64,000 nucleotides of DNA, taken from contig JADJPM010000004.1 in the NCBI GenBank assembly GCA_016713245.1, positions 2,728,001-2,792,000 of the forward strand, written 5' to 3'. This document shows positions 1 to 8,534 of the stretch, in pieces. Source of the DNA: Verrucomicrobiaceae bacterium. Lineage in GTDB: Bacteria > Verrucomicrobiota > Verrucomicrobiia > Verrucomicrobiales > Verrucomicrobiaceae. Numbering within the stretch: the stretch's first letter is position 1; each line of letters starts with the position of its first letter. The notes beneath the pieces are model-generated. The model did not search any database. It was not told the DNA's origin and was given only the letters and a program-made list of their open reading frames with translations. The position numbers and the translations under genes are program-made.

Positions 1-126
1 ACCTTGCGAGCACGCATCGGCATTGACCACCGCCTGCTGTTCCGTCTCCTCCCGGACTGCGTGCAAGTCGTCGATCTCATCAACCGGCGTGATTTGGAGA
101 AACGGATCAAATCCCTCGGCGGGTGA
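1..126 (+). CDS. C-terminal fragment, RelE/ParE-like toxin fold (partial)
   Basis: The frame is open from the window edge to TGA at 124-126 and gives a 41-residue tail containing RIGIDHRLLFRL and VVDLINRRDLEKRIKSL. This pattern (short strands with basic and hydrophobic alternation, then a final charged helix) resembles the C-terminus of RelE/ParE-superfamily mRNA interferases or the same fold fused to helicases. The N-terminus lies outside the window, so the family is a weak inference. It is antisense to the open reading frame that runs off the left edge on the minus strand; only one of the two is likely to be real across this stretch. Confidence 0.4.
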   Translation, partial: TLRARIGIDHRLLFRLLPDCVQVVDLINRRDLEKRIKSLGG

Positions 127-339
127 GTCGCGGCATCCGCTGCTGCGCCCGATACGCCGCTGGCGCAAGGCATGCGTGCCGCCTAAGCGTCCGAGCAAGA
201 TCAAAATGCCAGCGGCAAGGGCGAGGATCGGCAGCAGCACGCTGGCCGGGCCGAGTTGAATGCCGAAGACGCCAGTGATGCCGATGAGGATGAGGTAAAT
301 GGCGAGGACGAGCCTGCCGGAGTTTTCAGGAATGTTCAT
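1..339 (-). CDS. Small two-helix membrane protein (C-terminus unresolved)
   Basis: The frame starts at ATG 339 with MNIPENSGRLVLAIY and has two hydrophobic stretches in its first 52 residues (VLAIYLILIGITGVFGI and VLLPILALAAGILILLG). It resembles the 50-60 residue membrane proteins common in stress clusters. After LLGRLGG the frame stays open to the window edge but becomes Arg-rich and lies antisense to the toxin-like tail at 1-126. A lost stop, a consensus error or a chance open frame is likely there. Only the first 160 bases or so of this frame are convincing. Confidence 0.4.
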   Translation of the reverse strand, partial: MNIPENSGRLVLAIYLILIGITGVFGIQLGPASVLLPILALAAGILILLGRLGGTHALRQRRIGRSSGCRDSPAEGFDPFLQITPVDEIDDLHAVREETEQQAVVNADACSQG

Positions 340-351
340 GAGAGAATGGGG

Positions 352-573
352 TCAGCGACTGCGGCGGGTGCCAATGAGCAGGAGGATACCGCCAGTGACG
401 GCCGCGATGCCGACGAGCGGTGGGATCGGGAAGGTGTGTTCCTTTTCGGCGGTCACGTGGATGGGACCGAGGTCGATGGCTTTCTCGGTCGTCGTGTAGC
501 GAATGCCTTGATAGGCAAACGCGGCGATGCCGAGGACGATGAGCAGGATGCCGATGATGCGGGAGGTGGGCAT
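352..573 (-). CDS. DUF3185-like small membrane protein
   Basis: A 73-residue protein starting MPTSRIIGILLIVLGIAAFAY. It has two membrane segments (residues 5-22 and 52-68) that flank a short polar loop containing EKAIDLGPIHVTAEKE. The layout, in which a TM segment, a YTTTEKxxDLGPI loop and a second TM segment end in an Arg-rich tail, matches the small DUF3185-type inner-membrane proteins often found beside CsbD and BON stress proteins. It is followed on the same strand by the 339-start small membrane gene, 12 bases downstream, so the two are probably cotranscribed. The biochemical role is unknown. Confidence 0.6.
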   Translation of the reverse strand: MPTSRIIGILLIVLGIAAFAYQGIRYTTTEKAIDLGPIHVTAEKEHTFPIPPLVGIAAVTGGILLLIGTRRSR

Positions 574-585
574 GGTGGGTGGGGA

Positions 586-1626
586 TTAAAAGGTCCAGTT
601 CAGGGAGACGGTGCCGAATACCTGCGGCTCGAGCTGGTTATCGAACTCCTTCGTGCGATAGACGAAGGCATAGGCGAGCTTGGTGTTCTTGTAGTTGAAG
701 GCGATCCCGGCGCTGATGTCCGCGACGAAGAGCCGGTGCCCCACGGAATGGCTATCGCCGAAGGTATTGCCATCGAGGAAGACATTCCGGCCCACCGCAC
801 GGCCATCCATGCGGGCAAAGACATACATGCCGAGCGGAAACCACGAGCGTGAGGCTCCCATGGAGCCATCGACAGGTGTGGAGGTGCTGCTGGCGGGGCC
901 GATGACACCAGTGCCGAAGTCATCCGGCAGATTCAGGCCAAAGCGCAGTTCCGCGCCGAGGTTCGCGTGCGTTTTGACATTGCCCAAAGCGGCTCCGGCA
1001 TGCGGCATAAACTCCCAATCAAAGCCGCTGCGCTTCACGATGTGCGGAAAGCGCCAGGTGCGCTCGTAGGCGAGGATGAAGCCGACTTCATTGTGGAGCT
1101 GGTTGTCCCATCCGTTCGGATGATCAAAGCCGCGAGCATCATGCACATAACGCTGCGATTCCTGCGCGTAGCTGTAGGAGCCGACGACGCCAATATCGAG
1201 CAGCAAAGAATTCCTCACGCGTTCATTTTTCCACACGACGCCGAGGCCCACATAAAGCCATCCGGCATACGGACGATCTCCGCCGCTGAGGGCATAGGTC
1301 TCGGTGTTGTCTGGCGTGTAGATGTTCTGGCCGATGCCAAAGACGAGGTTCTTCTGGTAGGAAGTCTCGTTGATGTAGGGCAGCAGGTTGAAGAGCGGCA
1401 GAAACGGGCTGGCGTAAGGCGAATCGCTGTATTGCGAGAGATCGGGCGAGCTCCAGCTCACCTTGGCGCCGCTGGTGTAGTAGCGGTCCGTGCCTGCGAA
1501 CATGTCATTCTCATAATAGACGCCGAGTGTGCCGCCGGAGGCATTGGGATCGGCTGCCGTCGCAGGTGAGGCAATGGTGAGGAGGGAGAGAATCGCGAGA
1601 GCGCGGGAGGATTTCGGGAGGTGCAT
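586..1626 (-). CDS. LpxR-like lipid A deacylase family outer-membrane protein (DUF2219)
   Basis: About 346 residues from ATG 1626, with a signal peptide (MHLPKSSRALAILSLLTIAS...ATAA). The mature N-terminus reads TLGVYYENDMFAGTDRYYTSG, the signature of the LpxR/DUF2219 family of outer-membrane beta-barrels that remove 3'-acyloxyacyl chains from lipid A in enterics. The C-terminus ends in an aromatic residue (SLNWTF), as expected of a BAM-assembled barrel. An upstream ATG at 1686 would overlap the preceding gene and lacks a signal peptide, so 1626 is preferred. It starts 11 bases after the DUF6600 gene ends, suggesting one operon. Catalysis on lipid A is inferred from the family. Confidence 0.75.
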   Translation of the reverse strand: MHLPKSSRALAILSLLTIASPATAADPNASGGTLGVYYENDMFAGTDRYYTSGAKVSWSSPDLSQYSDSPYASPFLPLFNLLPYINETSYQKNLVFGIGQNIYTPDNTETYALSGGDRPYAGWLYVGLGVVWKNERVRNSLLLDIGVVGSYSYAQESQRYVHDARGFDHPNGWDNQLHNEVGFILAYERTWRFPHIVKRSGFDWEFMPHAGAALGNVKTHANLGAELRFGLNLPDDFGTGVIGPASSTSTPVDGSMGASRSWFPLGMYVFARMDGRAVGRNVFLDGNTFGDSHSVGHRLFVADISAGIAFNYKNTKLAYAFVYRTKEFDNQLEPQVFGTVSLNWTF

Positions 1627-1636
1627 GGGATGGGAG

Positions 1637-3175
1637 TTAAGGTTTGCCGGGCTTCTTCGGATCGCGGCCTTCGGGGCGTTTACCACGCTGCGGCGGCGGT
1701 GGCTGCTGAGGAGCAGCGGGATGCGGTGGGATGGGCGGAGGCACTACGGCTGGCGGTGCAGGCTGGGCAGGTGGTTTCATCCGTTCCTGCGGAGCCTGTG
1801 GCCTCGGCTTCTGTGGGGCGCTGGGCGCGGGACGCTCACCGGGGCGGCGGACTTCAGGAATGCGCGGGGCTTCAATCGGAGCGCGAGGCTGTGGATGCTG
1901 CGGTGGAGGATAGGGCATTCGCACGCCGGGTTTTCCATCGGCATTCGGTCTGGCAGGAGGCGTGGCGGGACGCTCGACCTTGGGTGGAGTGTTTTTTTCG
2001 GGCCGTGGATCGCTGCGAGGTGCGCTCGGAACGGGCCGGGTTGGCTGGACGGCGGGTGCGGGCATCGGTGGACGATCAGCGGCTTGCGGCTTGCGCTCCG
2101 GTGGCCTGGGAGAACTGGGTGGCGTGTTGGGATTGCGTGGATTGTCTTCTCGCTTCGTGACGCCGGGAGCAGGTTGAATGATGGAGGGCTTGTGACCGGT
2201 CGTGTCCGCACGAGCCGCGGGAGGTTCCGAGAGACGCTGAAAGCGTGGCTTCGCGGGCAGAGTCTCAGGCACGCGGGCATCGCCTTTCATGCGTTCACGT
2301 AGTGCCTTCACCTCGGCGGTGTTGCCAGCGTTTTTCCAACCTCGATTGACCTCCATGCGCGGCGCTTTTTCGGCGAGGCGAGGCGGTGGCGCATCGGAAT
2401 GATCGCTGATGGCCGGAGCAAGCATGCTCAGTGAGCCACCTTGCACGCGAGAACGCATGTTTTCAGCAGGCAGACGGCGCGGATCGCCCTGGAAGTCGTG
2501 ACGGCGTTCGAGTTTGTAACGCTGAATAGGCATCCGGCTCTGCTGCGAGAGCTGGTCAAAACCAGGACCGCCGTTGTGGATGACGTTGTTGACGTAAGTG
2601 ATGTGGGTGATGTTCGTCGTCTGATTGATGATCTGGTAGTTCTGGCTCTGATCGATGAAGACGGTGTTCAAGCGGCGGGCACCGAAATCGCGGTTCTCAA
2701 TGAAGCGGTAGTTACCAGGACCGATGTCGAAGTAGTTATCCACCCAGATGCTGAAGCCGATGCTGTGAAGAAAAAACGCCTCGGGAGGCAGTGGAGCCCA
2801 GCCGGTGTAGCGCGGGCTGTGACGCCAGGAGACCCAACCCGGCCCCCATTCGGTGCCAGGCACCCAAATCCAGCCATAGCGGTCCACATTCGCCCAGCGC
2901 CCATAATGATACACCGCCCAGCCAAAGGGCTCATCGCTGTCCCATGTCCATCCGGCATCGGTGTCCACCCAGCGTCCCTCACTGTAGGGTCGCCAGTCAT
3001 TCGCCACATCTCGCGGCTGCCAGCAGTAGCCATACTCTCCCACCTCGCGCCAGGTGCCGTAGGGATCCAGGTTGTTATAAAAGAAGTCCATCGAGACGCT
3101 CTCACGAGCACCCGCAGATGGAACGAAGGCACCAAACAGCAGTGCAGTGAGAAAAAGGCAGTGGAGAGCTTTCAT
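1637..3175 (-). CDS. DUF6600 (YXWGXW-type) secreted protein with Pro-rich tail
   Basis: 512 residues. A signal peptide (MKALHCLFLTALLFGAFVPSAGA) is followed at residues 30-140 by Trp/Tyr/Gly-rich repeats such as NLDPYGTWREVGEYG and WVPGTEWGPGWVSWR, which define DUF6600. The last 200 residues are proline-rich and disordered (APQQPPPPQRGKRPEGRDPKKPGKP-like, shown here only in outline). Probably an exported envelope or wall-associated protein of unknown role. It is the first gene of a pair with the LpxR-like gene downstream. Confidence 0.75.
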   Translation of the reverse strand: MKALHCLFLTALLFGAFVPSAGARESVSMDFFYNNLDPYGTWREVGEYGYCWQPRDVANDWRPYSEGRWVDTDAGWTWDSDEPFGWAVYHYGRWANVDRYGWIWVPGTEWGPGWVSWRHSPRYTGWAPLPPEAFFLHSIGFSIWVDNYFDIGPGNYRFIENRDFGARRLNTVFIDQSQNYQIINQTTNITHITYVNNVIHNGGPGFDQLSQQSRMPIQRYKLERRHDFQGDPRRLPAENMRSRVQGGSLSMLAPAISDHSDAPPPRLAEKAPRMEVNRGWKNAGNTAEVKALRERMKGDARVPETLPAKPRFQRLSEPPAARADTTGHKPSIIQPAPGVTKREDNPRNPNTPPSSPRPPERKPQAADRPPMPAPAVQPTRPVPSAPRSDPRPEKNTPPKVERPATPPARPNADGKPGVRMPYPPPQHPQPRAPIEAPRIPEVRRPGERPAPSAPQKPRPQAPQERMKPPAQPAPPAVVPPPIPPHPAAPQQPPPPQRGKRPEGRDPKKPGKP

Positions 3176-3205
3176 GAACGTTTTTGGCTAAAGGAGAAAT
3201 CGCCC

Positions 3206-3355
3206 TCAAGCATTTCCTCGCCCTTGAATGATGCGGATGAGCACCATGATCACGGCCACCACGAGCAAGGCGTGGATGAAGCCACCAATCGTGTAGCTGG
3301 TGACGAGGCCGAGAAGCCAGAGGATGATGAGAACGAGGGCGATGGTGTAGAGCAT
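3206..3355 (-). CDS. Lmo0937-family small membrane protein
   Basis: A 49-residue protein, MLYTIALVLIILWLLG..., with two membrane helices and a short basic tail (RIIQGRGNA). This is the lmo0937 family, whose members are usually stress-induced and of unknown function. The start at 3355 is chosen because the dyad element at 3387-3406 ends 31 bases upstream, the same spacing seen at most other copies in the window. The longer open frame upstream runs through that element. Confidence 0.7.
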   Translation of the reverse strand: MLYTIALVLIILWLLGLVTSYTIGGFIHALLVVAVIMVLIRIIQGRGNA

Positions 3356-3386
3356 CCACACTGCTACCGCACCGCCGAGCCGCCTG

Positions 3387-3406
3387 CGATGGGGTGAAAC
3401 CCTACT
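3387..3406 (-). promoter_or_regulatory. Dyad element, copy 1 (upstream of Lmo0937-like gene)
   Basis: Read on the minus strand this is AGTAGGGTTTCACCCCATCG, a 19/20 match to the window consensus apart from the final GG. It lies 31 bases before ATG 3355. It could also serve the divergent transglutaminase-like gene at 3493. Confidence 0.65.
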
Positions 3407-3492
3407 CCGGTGGGGATTCCATTTGCTCATGCCCGCGCAGGGACGAAGAGAGCGGCGGGCTTCGCATGGAGTGGTGTCCACTCACACACGCC

Positions 3493-4272
3493 ATGATCCT
3501 CGATACCACCTGCCAGCTCGCCTATCACACCACCGAGGAGGTGCCGACCATCTTCATGCTGCGCCCCCGCAGCGGCTGGGCGCAGTGGATCATGCGCGAG
3601 GAGTTTCTTTTATACCCACGCGTGCCGGTGATCGAGTTCACCGATGGCTATGGGAACCTCTGCCAGAGGATCGTGATGCCGGTGGGAGATTTCCAGATCA
3701 CCGTGCATTGCCGCGCCGAGGTGGCAGACCAGGTCGATGAGGACCAGACGGCCCGGCTCGCCCTTGTGCAGCATCTGCCGACCGAGGTCCTGCAGTTCCT
3801 GCTGCCGAGCCGCTACTGCCAGTCTGATGAACTCATCTCCCTGGCCGCCTCCATCGCGGGCTCCGTGCCTCCGACCTATCAACAGGTGGCCCTGATCCGC
3901 GATTGGGTGCATCAGCAGGTGCGCAACGAGCAAGGCACGAGCAACAGCTTCACCACCGCTTTGGAAACGCTGAACACCCGCCGAGGTGTTTGCCGTGATT
4001 TTGCGCATCTTGGCATCGCGCTGTGTCGTGCCATCAACGTGCCCGCACGCATGGTGGTGGGCTTTTTGCATGAATTGTATCCGATGGACCTCCACGCCTG
4101 GTTTGAGGCCTTCATCGGCGGCCGCTGGTTCACCTTTGATGCCACCTACGACCGGCCTCGCGGCAATCGCCTCGTCGTGGCCTATGGTCGCGATGCCGCT
4201 GATGTCGCCCTCGCCACGATGTTCGGGAACTTCACCATGCAAAGCATGCAGGTCACGGTGACGCCCGCGTGA
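3493..4272 (+). CDS. Transglutaminase-like cysteine peptidase-fold protein
   Basis: About 259 residues from ATG 3493 (MILDTTCQLAYHT). An N-terminal beta-rich domain (1-130) precedes a transglutaminase-core domain. All three members of the catalytic triad context are visible: Cys in RRGVCRDFAHLG, His in MDLHAWFEAF and Asp in FTFDATYDRP. Proteins with this layout are usually annotated as transglutaminase family proteins, and their substrates are unknown. Two upstream in-frame ATGs (3394, 3466) exist, but one overlaps the dyad element and the other gives no better context. Confidence 0.75.
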   Translation: MILDTTCQLAYHTTEEVPTIFMLRPRSGWAQWIMREEFLLYPRVPVIEFTDGYGNLCQRIVMPVGDFQITVHCRAEVADQVDEDQTARLALVQHLPTEVLQFLLPSRYCQSDELISLAASIAGSVPPTYQQVALIRDWVHQQVRNEQGTSNSFTTALETLNTRRGVCRDFAHLGIALCRAINVPARMVVGFLHELYPMDLHAWFEAFIGGRWFTFDATYDRPRGNRLVVAYGRDAADVALATMFGNFTMQSMQVTVTPA

Positions 4273-4283
4273 GCGGCGCCCAC

Positions 4284-4323
4284 AAAAAAGGCCGTTCAGA
4301 GGCATTTCCGCCCCCAAACGGCC
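4284..4323 (-). terminator. Rho-independent terminator of the BON-domain gene
   Basis: On the minus strand, stem AACGGCC ... wait-free reading: the arms are ggccgtt (4290-4296) and aacggcc (4317-4323), followed on the minus strand by a run of six T (4284-4289). It lies 15 bases after the BON gene stop at 4339. The plus-strand gene at 3493-4272 also ends here but has no T-run on its side. Confidence 0.7.
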
Positions 4324-4338
4324 GTGTTTGAGGCTGGC

Positions 4339-5106
4339 TCAGTTCGAGACCGTGGCGAGCTCGACGACCATGTTGTTCACGACGCTCTTCACGCCGTGGA
4401 TGTCCGTGGCGATCTTCGTGACGAGATCCTTTTCAGCCGTGTTCTTGGCACTGCCGCCCACGGTCACGACGCCGTCCGTGGTGGAGACGCTGGTCTTGAA
4501 GGCACTGGTCGAGCGGTGCATGAACAAGGCACCACGCACCTGCGCAGAGATGGACGCATCATCAATCATCACCGCCATGCTGAGCACCGGAGCTGGCGTG
4601 GCGGCGGCCACCGTCATCTCGTTTTTTACCGAGGTGATGCCTTCGACATCCGCCGTGTAGGCCGTGGTGAGTTCCTTCTGCGCTTCACTGCTGGCCTCGC
4701 CCGTGAGCGTGGCCACACCTTGATTCACGGCGACGGTGGTGTTCATGGCGCTGACGCTGCGATGAAAGGCCAGGGTATTCTTCACCTTCAGGAACAGCCA
4801 AGTGTCCGAATGCTCGGGCGGGCTATCCTTGATTTCGATCTTGTTTTCCACGCTCTTCACACCCGGCAGCTCCGCCACGGTATCCTGAGCGAGCTGCTTG
4901 TGATCGGCGTCCTTCACCGTGCCTGTGAGAGTGACGGCACCCTCCTTGGACGAGGTGTTGATCGGATCGTCTTTGAGGAAGGTCTTGAAGACATAGGAGG
5001 ACTTGGCGGCCGCCTCAATGCGGTCATCCGTTTCCGACGCAGGCAGCGTGGTAGCGGTGAGCACAAGCATCGAAGCGAGAAGAACTGACGTGTAGGGTGT
5101 TTTCAT
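4339..5106 (-). CDS. Periplasmic triple BON-domain protein (OsmY-like)
   Basis: 255 residues from ATG 5106. A signal peptide (MKTPYTSVLLASMLVLTATTLPAS) is followed by three BON domains at about 30-95, 105-170 and 185-250, each with the GVKSVxNxI/M pattern that closes the fold (GVKSVENKIEI, GITSVKNEMTV, GVKSVVNNMVV). BON proteins such as OsmY are envelope-stress proteins thought to bind phospholipid. A dyad element lies 33 bases upstream. The longer frame starting at 5127 lacks a better leader. Confidence 0.85.
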   Translation of the reverse strand: MKTPYTSVLLASMLVLTATTLPASETDDRIEAAAKSSYVFKTFLKDDPINTSSKEGAVTLTGTVKDADHKQLAQDTVAELPGVKSVENKIEIKDSPPEHSDTWLFLKVKNTLAFHRSVSAMNTTVAVNQGVATLTGEASSEAQKELTTAYTADVEGITSVKNEMTVAAATPAPVLSMAVMIDDASISAQVRGALFMHRSTSAFKTSVSTTDGVVTVGGSAKNTAEKDLVTKIATDIHGVKSVVNNMVVELATVSN

Positions 5107-5139
5107 GAATTCCAGCCTCGTCGCCACACGCTGGCCACT

Positions 5140-5159
5140 CCATGGGGTCTAACCCTACT
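5140..5159 (-). promoter_or_regulatory. Dyad element, copy 2 (upstream of BON gene)
   Basis: Minus-strand reading AGTAGGGTTAGACCCCATGG, 33 bases before ATG 5106. Half-sites GGGT and ACCCC are intact, and the spacer is TAG rather than TTC. Confidence 0.7.
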
Positions 5160-5180
5160 GCGTCGCCGTGCGGTGTTCTT

Positions 5181-5965
5181 CGTTCGTAGTTCGGGCTTAA
5201 GCCCGTGCTTGGTTCATCCAATGCCACCACAAAAGTCAGAGTGACGTAGCCCGCGACTCCGCTCGCGGTTCAAGCCAGGACAACCACGAAAGACACAGAA
5301 CACACGGAAGGGCACAGCGGTTCTTGGTTCGTAGTTCGGGCTTTAGCCCGTTCTGGCCCAAGGCATGGCTCACCGCAGAGGTCTGAACTTCAAGCCTCAG
5401 CCGCACGTTGTTCACGCTTCAGCGTGCCTCCGCCTGCAACGCAATCGTCGATACCCGAAAGGCTTACCACAGAGGTCACGGAGCAACACAGAGACCAAGG
5501 CAGGAATAGCCGCAAAAGATCACAAGGAACGCAAAGTAGCAAGGCATCAGACGGGAGCGCGGACGCCCTCGTCCGCTGTTCTTCGTTCGTAGTTCGGGCT
5601 TCAGCCCGTGCTTGGTTCAATAAATCCCACCACAGACCTGCCCGCAGTGCCACGCAGCAGCGTTGCAGGCAGAGGTCAGAGGTTCGGAGGGCGGGATGGC
5701 ATTCCCGCCGAAGCCAGTGAGAGGTCAGCGTGAAGTAGTCCGCGACTCCGCTCGCGGTTCAGGAAGGCCAAAGGCCCCGCGCGAAGCCACGATCGCCGAT
5801 GCCCAAGGCGGATAGACAGAGTAATGGGGACAAAGGAATGATGCATTGGATTCCCCTGTCCACATTCCTCTGTCTTCTTCAGACCATTTAGGCAGGAGGT
5901 CCCATTGAAGTCGTCCGCGACTCCGCTCGCGGTTCAAGCCAAGACAACCACGGAAGACACGGAAC
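5181..5965. repeat. Cluster of dispersed intergenic repeats (no gene)
   Basis: The 970 bases between the BON gene and the helicase carry no convincing gene. They hold three copies of a hairpin repeat with core GTTCGTAGTTCGGGCTT and the complementary AGCCCG (5181-5217, 5327-5352, 5582-5619). They also hold three copies of a second repeat, CCGCGACTCCGCTCGCGGTTC (core given as CGCGACTCCGCTCGCGG; near 5250, 5745, 5920), two of them followed by GACAACCACG. One copy of GCGGGATGGCATTCCCGCC lies at about 5691-5709, and TTCACGCTTCAGCGTG at about 5413. Relatives of these sequences recur at 20.6-20.7, 51.6-51.75 and 61.5-61.6 kb. Confidence 0.7.
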
Positions 5966-6077
5966 GTCTGGGAGCCTTTGAGACGCTGAACCCAGAACGC
6001 GCTGGCGAAGCGGTTGAGGCGTGCCGGGTTGTTTTGAGGCGCAAGGGGCACTGCCCACCATCCGTGCAGGATGAGCG

Positions 6078-8156
6078 TCACTCAGCCAAATCATCCAAGA
6101 ACTCGGACGCGGGCTCCACACTCGTGATGAGAAGGCGATCTCGGGCACGGGTGCAGGCGACATAGAGGAGCTGTCGTTCCGTGTCATAGACCTCTTGAAG
6201 GTCGGAGTCATCGCCGACGGTTTCGATGCGCTCTTGGAGAGGGATGATCTCATCATCGCAGGCCATCACCGCAACAGCGCGGAACTCCAGTCCCTTGGCA
6301 AGGTGCATGGTGCAGATGGAGACATAGTCGGACTCGGTCTCTACATGCTCATCGAGCACTCGATAAGTAAGCCCAGCGGATTCGCAGGCAGCCTTAGCTC
6401 GGTCGATCTGAGCTCCGGAGCGGACAAAGACACCGAGTTCATGCGGCTGGAGGCCTGCTTTCGTTTGTTCTTTGAGCCAGGAAGCCACTGCCTTTTGCTC
6501 CTTCGCTTCAGTCTTGAAGGTTTGGACCTTCGGAGCAGGCCCGTTGAAGACAGAGATGGTATCCGACCGATTCTCGATGTTGCCATCCACATCCGCCACC
6601 TCGGGGCCGAGCAGACGGTCGGCAGCCATGCGGATTTGGTGGGAGGTGCGGTAGTTGACTCGCAGGGTGCGGGAGCGACCCCGGACGTCCACCCCGAGGG
6701 ACTTCCAGGAGAAAGGCAGCTGGAAGATGCGCTGACCGAGGTCTCCGGCAAAGAAGAGTCCATTGGGTGAGCCGGAAGCCAAGGCGGCAAAGAACCGCAG
6801 ATGCGGCACGCCCACATCTTGGGCCTCATCCACGACGACAAAGTCAAAGGGCCGCTTCTTGGATGCCGTGAGGCTTTGGGCGAGTTCAGTGAACACCGTT
6901 GCCAAGGTGAGCAGCTTCTTTTCCGCCAAGGCGGCTTTCACCTTTTCAAAGATGGCCCACAGCACGGCGCGTTGCGCCTCGGGCAGGCGTGTCTTGCGGC
7001 CTAAGCGTGCCACGTCGCGATAGTCAGCCCAGTTGGCGAGCTGCCAGGCATCCACGATCTGCTCCCATTCGGTGAAGAGGAAGTGCTGGGTGAACTTGTG
7101 ATTGCCAACCTCTTTGGAGGCTTCTTTGATCAGGTCACGCACCAACGTGCGGCTGGCGAGCTTCGCCGGGCCGCAGTGGGTTTTGTGGAGACGTTGGCCG
7201 ATGGCGTTAAAGGAATGAATGTCGATGCGTTCTCCCAGTCGTGGCTCGTTCCAGAGCAGATGGCGGAATTTGGTGCGGAGCGCATTCGCCAGTGTGTCGG
7301 AGAAAGTGGTCAGCAGGACGCGGGAGTCGGGATTGGCTCGCACCAGATGCACGGCACGGTGCAGAGCCACCACGGTCTTGCCCGTGCCAGCGGAGCCAGC
7401 CACGCGGGCAGGGCCGGAGTAATCTCGGGCCACCCACTGCTTCTGCTCGGGATGCAGGAAGACAGTCCACTTCTCCCAAGGGGCATCGAGAGCACGTTCC
7501 AGTTCCTCCACGTTCGTCATCACGCGGAAGCGACGCTGCGCATCGGGGTGATCGAAAGGATTCGTGCTCGGTTCTACCGGCTCAGTCTTGCGAGGCTTGC
7601 CACCCGTGGCGATCTCCAGCAAGGCCTCGGCCGCTTCCGACGGCAAATGATCGGCCAGGGCCAGATAACTGTCCTCCGTGGCCCCACGCACATCCTTGAG
7701 CCACTCGGGCGGCACGCCATAGCTCAGGAGTTCTTCTTTGGAGAGGTGTGCAAAGAGAGGCTTCGTGGGTTTGGCAGCCTTCTTGGGTTCCTCGGCCACA
7801 TACTGCGGCACGAGGATTTGCTGCACCGTCTCCCGAATCTCCACAAGCTGCGCCGCGCCGGTTTTGGGATGTGTCTCCAGCTTGCGACGCTCTGCCCAGT
7901 CGTAGGCTTTGTCGTGATGGTTCACGTAGCACAGCAGCAGACTGCCCGCTGTCTTGTGAACAATGATGCGGATGTCCGCATTCACCCGCACCGACCAGAA
8001 ATTCTTGTCCTTCGCCTTGTCCAGCTTGTGAAAGCTCATGCCCGGGCTCGCCGGGTTCATCTGGAGATCAAAGGCCGTCGTCTTCACGGCCTTCTGCTCG
8101 TCTCCCGTGAGGCGGCTCAAGCTGTCGGTGAATGTGTCGGCGATGCGGAAGTCCAT
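6078..8156 (-). CDS. UvrD/Rep-family helicase with N-terminal RelE-like domain
   Basis: 692 residues. The first 95 residues (MDFRIADTFTDSLSRL ... NADIRIIVHKTAGSLLLCYVNHHDKAYDWA) have the RelE/ParE toxin-like fold pattern. A linker to about 230 follows, then a superfamily 1A helicase core: Walker A GSAGTGKTVVALHR near 255, Walker B VVVDEAQD near 440, motif III GDLGQRIFQL, motif IV-V LRVNYRTSHQIR and TMHLAKGLEFRAVAV, and motif VI YVACTRARDRLL near 670. Such fusions occur in defence islands. It is the last gene of the minus-strand operon, 3 bases after the 124-residue gene. A role in nucleic-acid sensing or degradation is inferred only. Confidence 0.8.
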   Translation of the reverse strand: MDFRIADTFTDSLSRLTGDEQKAVKTTAFDLQMNPASPGMSFHKLDKAKDKNFWSVRVNADIRIIVHKTAGSLLLCYVNHHDKAYDWAERRKLETHPKTGAAQLVEIRETVQQILVPQYVAEEPKKAAKPTKPLFAHLSKEELLSYGVPPEWLKDVRGATEDSYLALADHLPSEAAEALLEIATGGKPRKTEPVEPSTNPFDHPDAQRRFRVMTNVEELERALDAPWEKWTVFLHPEQKQWVARDYSGPARVAGSAGTGKTVVALHRAVHLVRANPDSRVLLTTFSDTLANALRTKFRHLLWNEPRLGERIDIHSFNAIGQRLHKTHCGPAKLASRTLVRDLIKEASKEVGNHKFTQHFLFTEWEQIVDAWQLANWADYRDVARLGRKTRLPEAQRAVLWAIFEKVKAALAEKKLLTLATVFTELAQSLTASKKRPFDFVVVDEAQDVGVPHLRFFAALASGSPNGLFFAGDLGQRIFQLPFSWKSLGVDVRGRSRTLRVNYRTSHQIRMAADRLLGPEVADVDGNIENRSDTISVFNGPAPKVQTFKTEAKEQKAVASWLKEQTKAGLQPHELGVFVRSGAQIDRAKAACESAGLTYRVLDEHVETESDYVSICTMHLAKGLEFRAVAVMACDDEIIPLQERIETVGDDSDLQEVYDTERQLLYVACTRARDRLLITSVEPASEFLDDLAE

Positions 8157-8159
8157 GAA

Positions 8160-8534
8160 TCAGGCTGGCAGAAATTGGCAGCCTCTCGCCATCGCCCATG
8201 CCTTCAACTTCTTGGCAATCTTCCGACATTCCTTGTCGGTCTTGCCGGTAAAGTCGATTTTCGAATGGGATGGGAAATCCGGCAGTGGATCAGCGCTGGC
8301 TGGCACAGCCTCACCGTCAGCCTCGGCCTTCGTCAGAGACCACACCGAATGGGATTCATTTCCGAGCACTTGCGTGTAGTGCGCATGCGCTTCTGCAGCG
8401 CTGATCTGGTCACCATCGTAAACAGAAAGCAGTCCGTCATCCTTTGGAAAGGGGATGAACACTTGGCTGGTGATCTGCGCACCATCCATGAACTTGGGAT
8501 GCGCCTGTCGATGAAGATGCGACGTCGGACTCAT
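8160..8534 (-). CDS. Conserved hypothetical protein, defence operon
   Basis: 124 residues and no recognised domain. Notable segments are an N-terminal HPKFMDGAQITSQVFIPFPKDDGLLSVYDG, a central SVWSLTKAEAD and a basic C-terminus (DKECRKIAKKLKAWAMARGC). The start ATG overlaps the stop of the upstream 366-residue gene (ATGA at 8531-8534), a mark of translational coupling. The two therefore probably act together. There is no membrane segment or signal peptide. Confidence 0.65.
   Translation of the reverse strand: MSPTSHLHRQAHPKFMDGAQITSQVFIPFPKDDGLLSVYDGDQISAAEAHAHYTQVLGNESHSVWSLTKAEADGEAVPASADPLPDFPSHSKIDFTGKTDKECRKIAKKLKAWAMARGCQFLPA

Noticed and set aside
346..360. ACCCCATTC (minus strand) next to the start at 339, like half of the dyad element
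   Set aside because: It is only 6 bases from the start codon, lacks the GGGT half at the right spacing and lies inside the coding end of the neighbouring gene.
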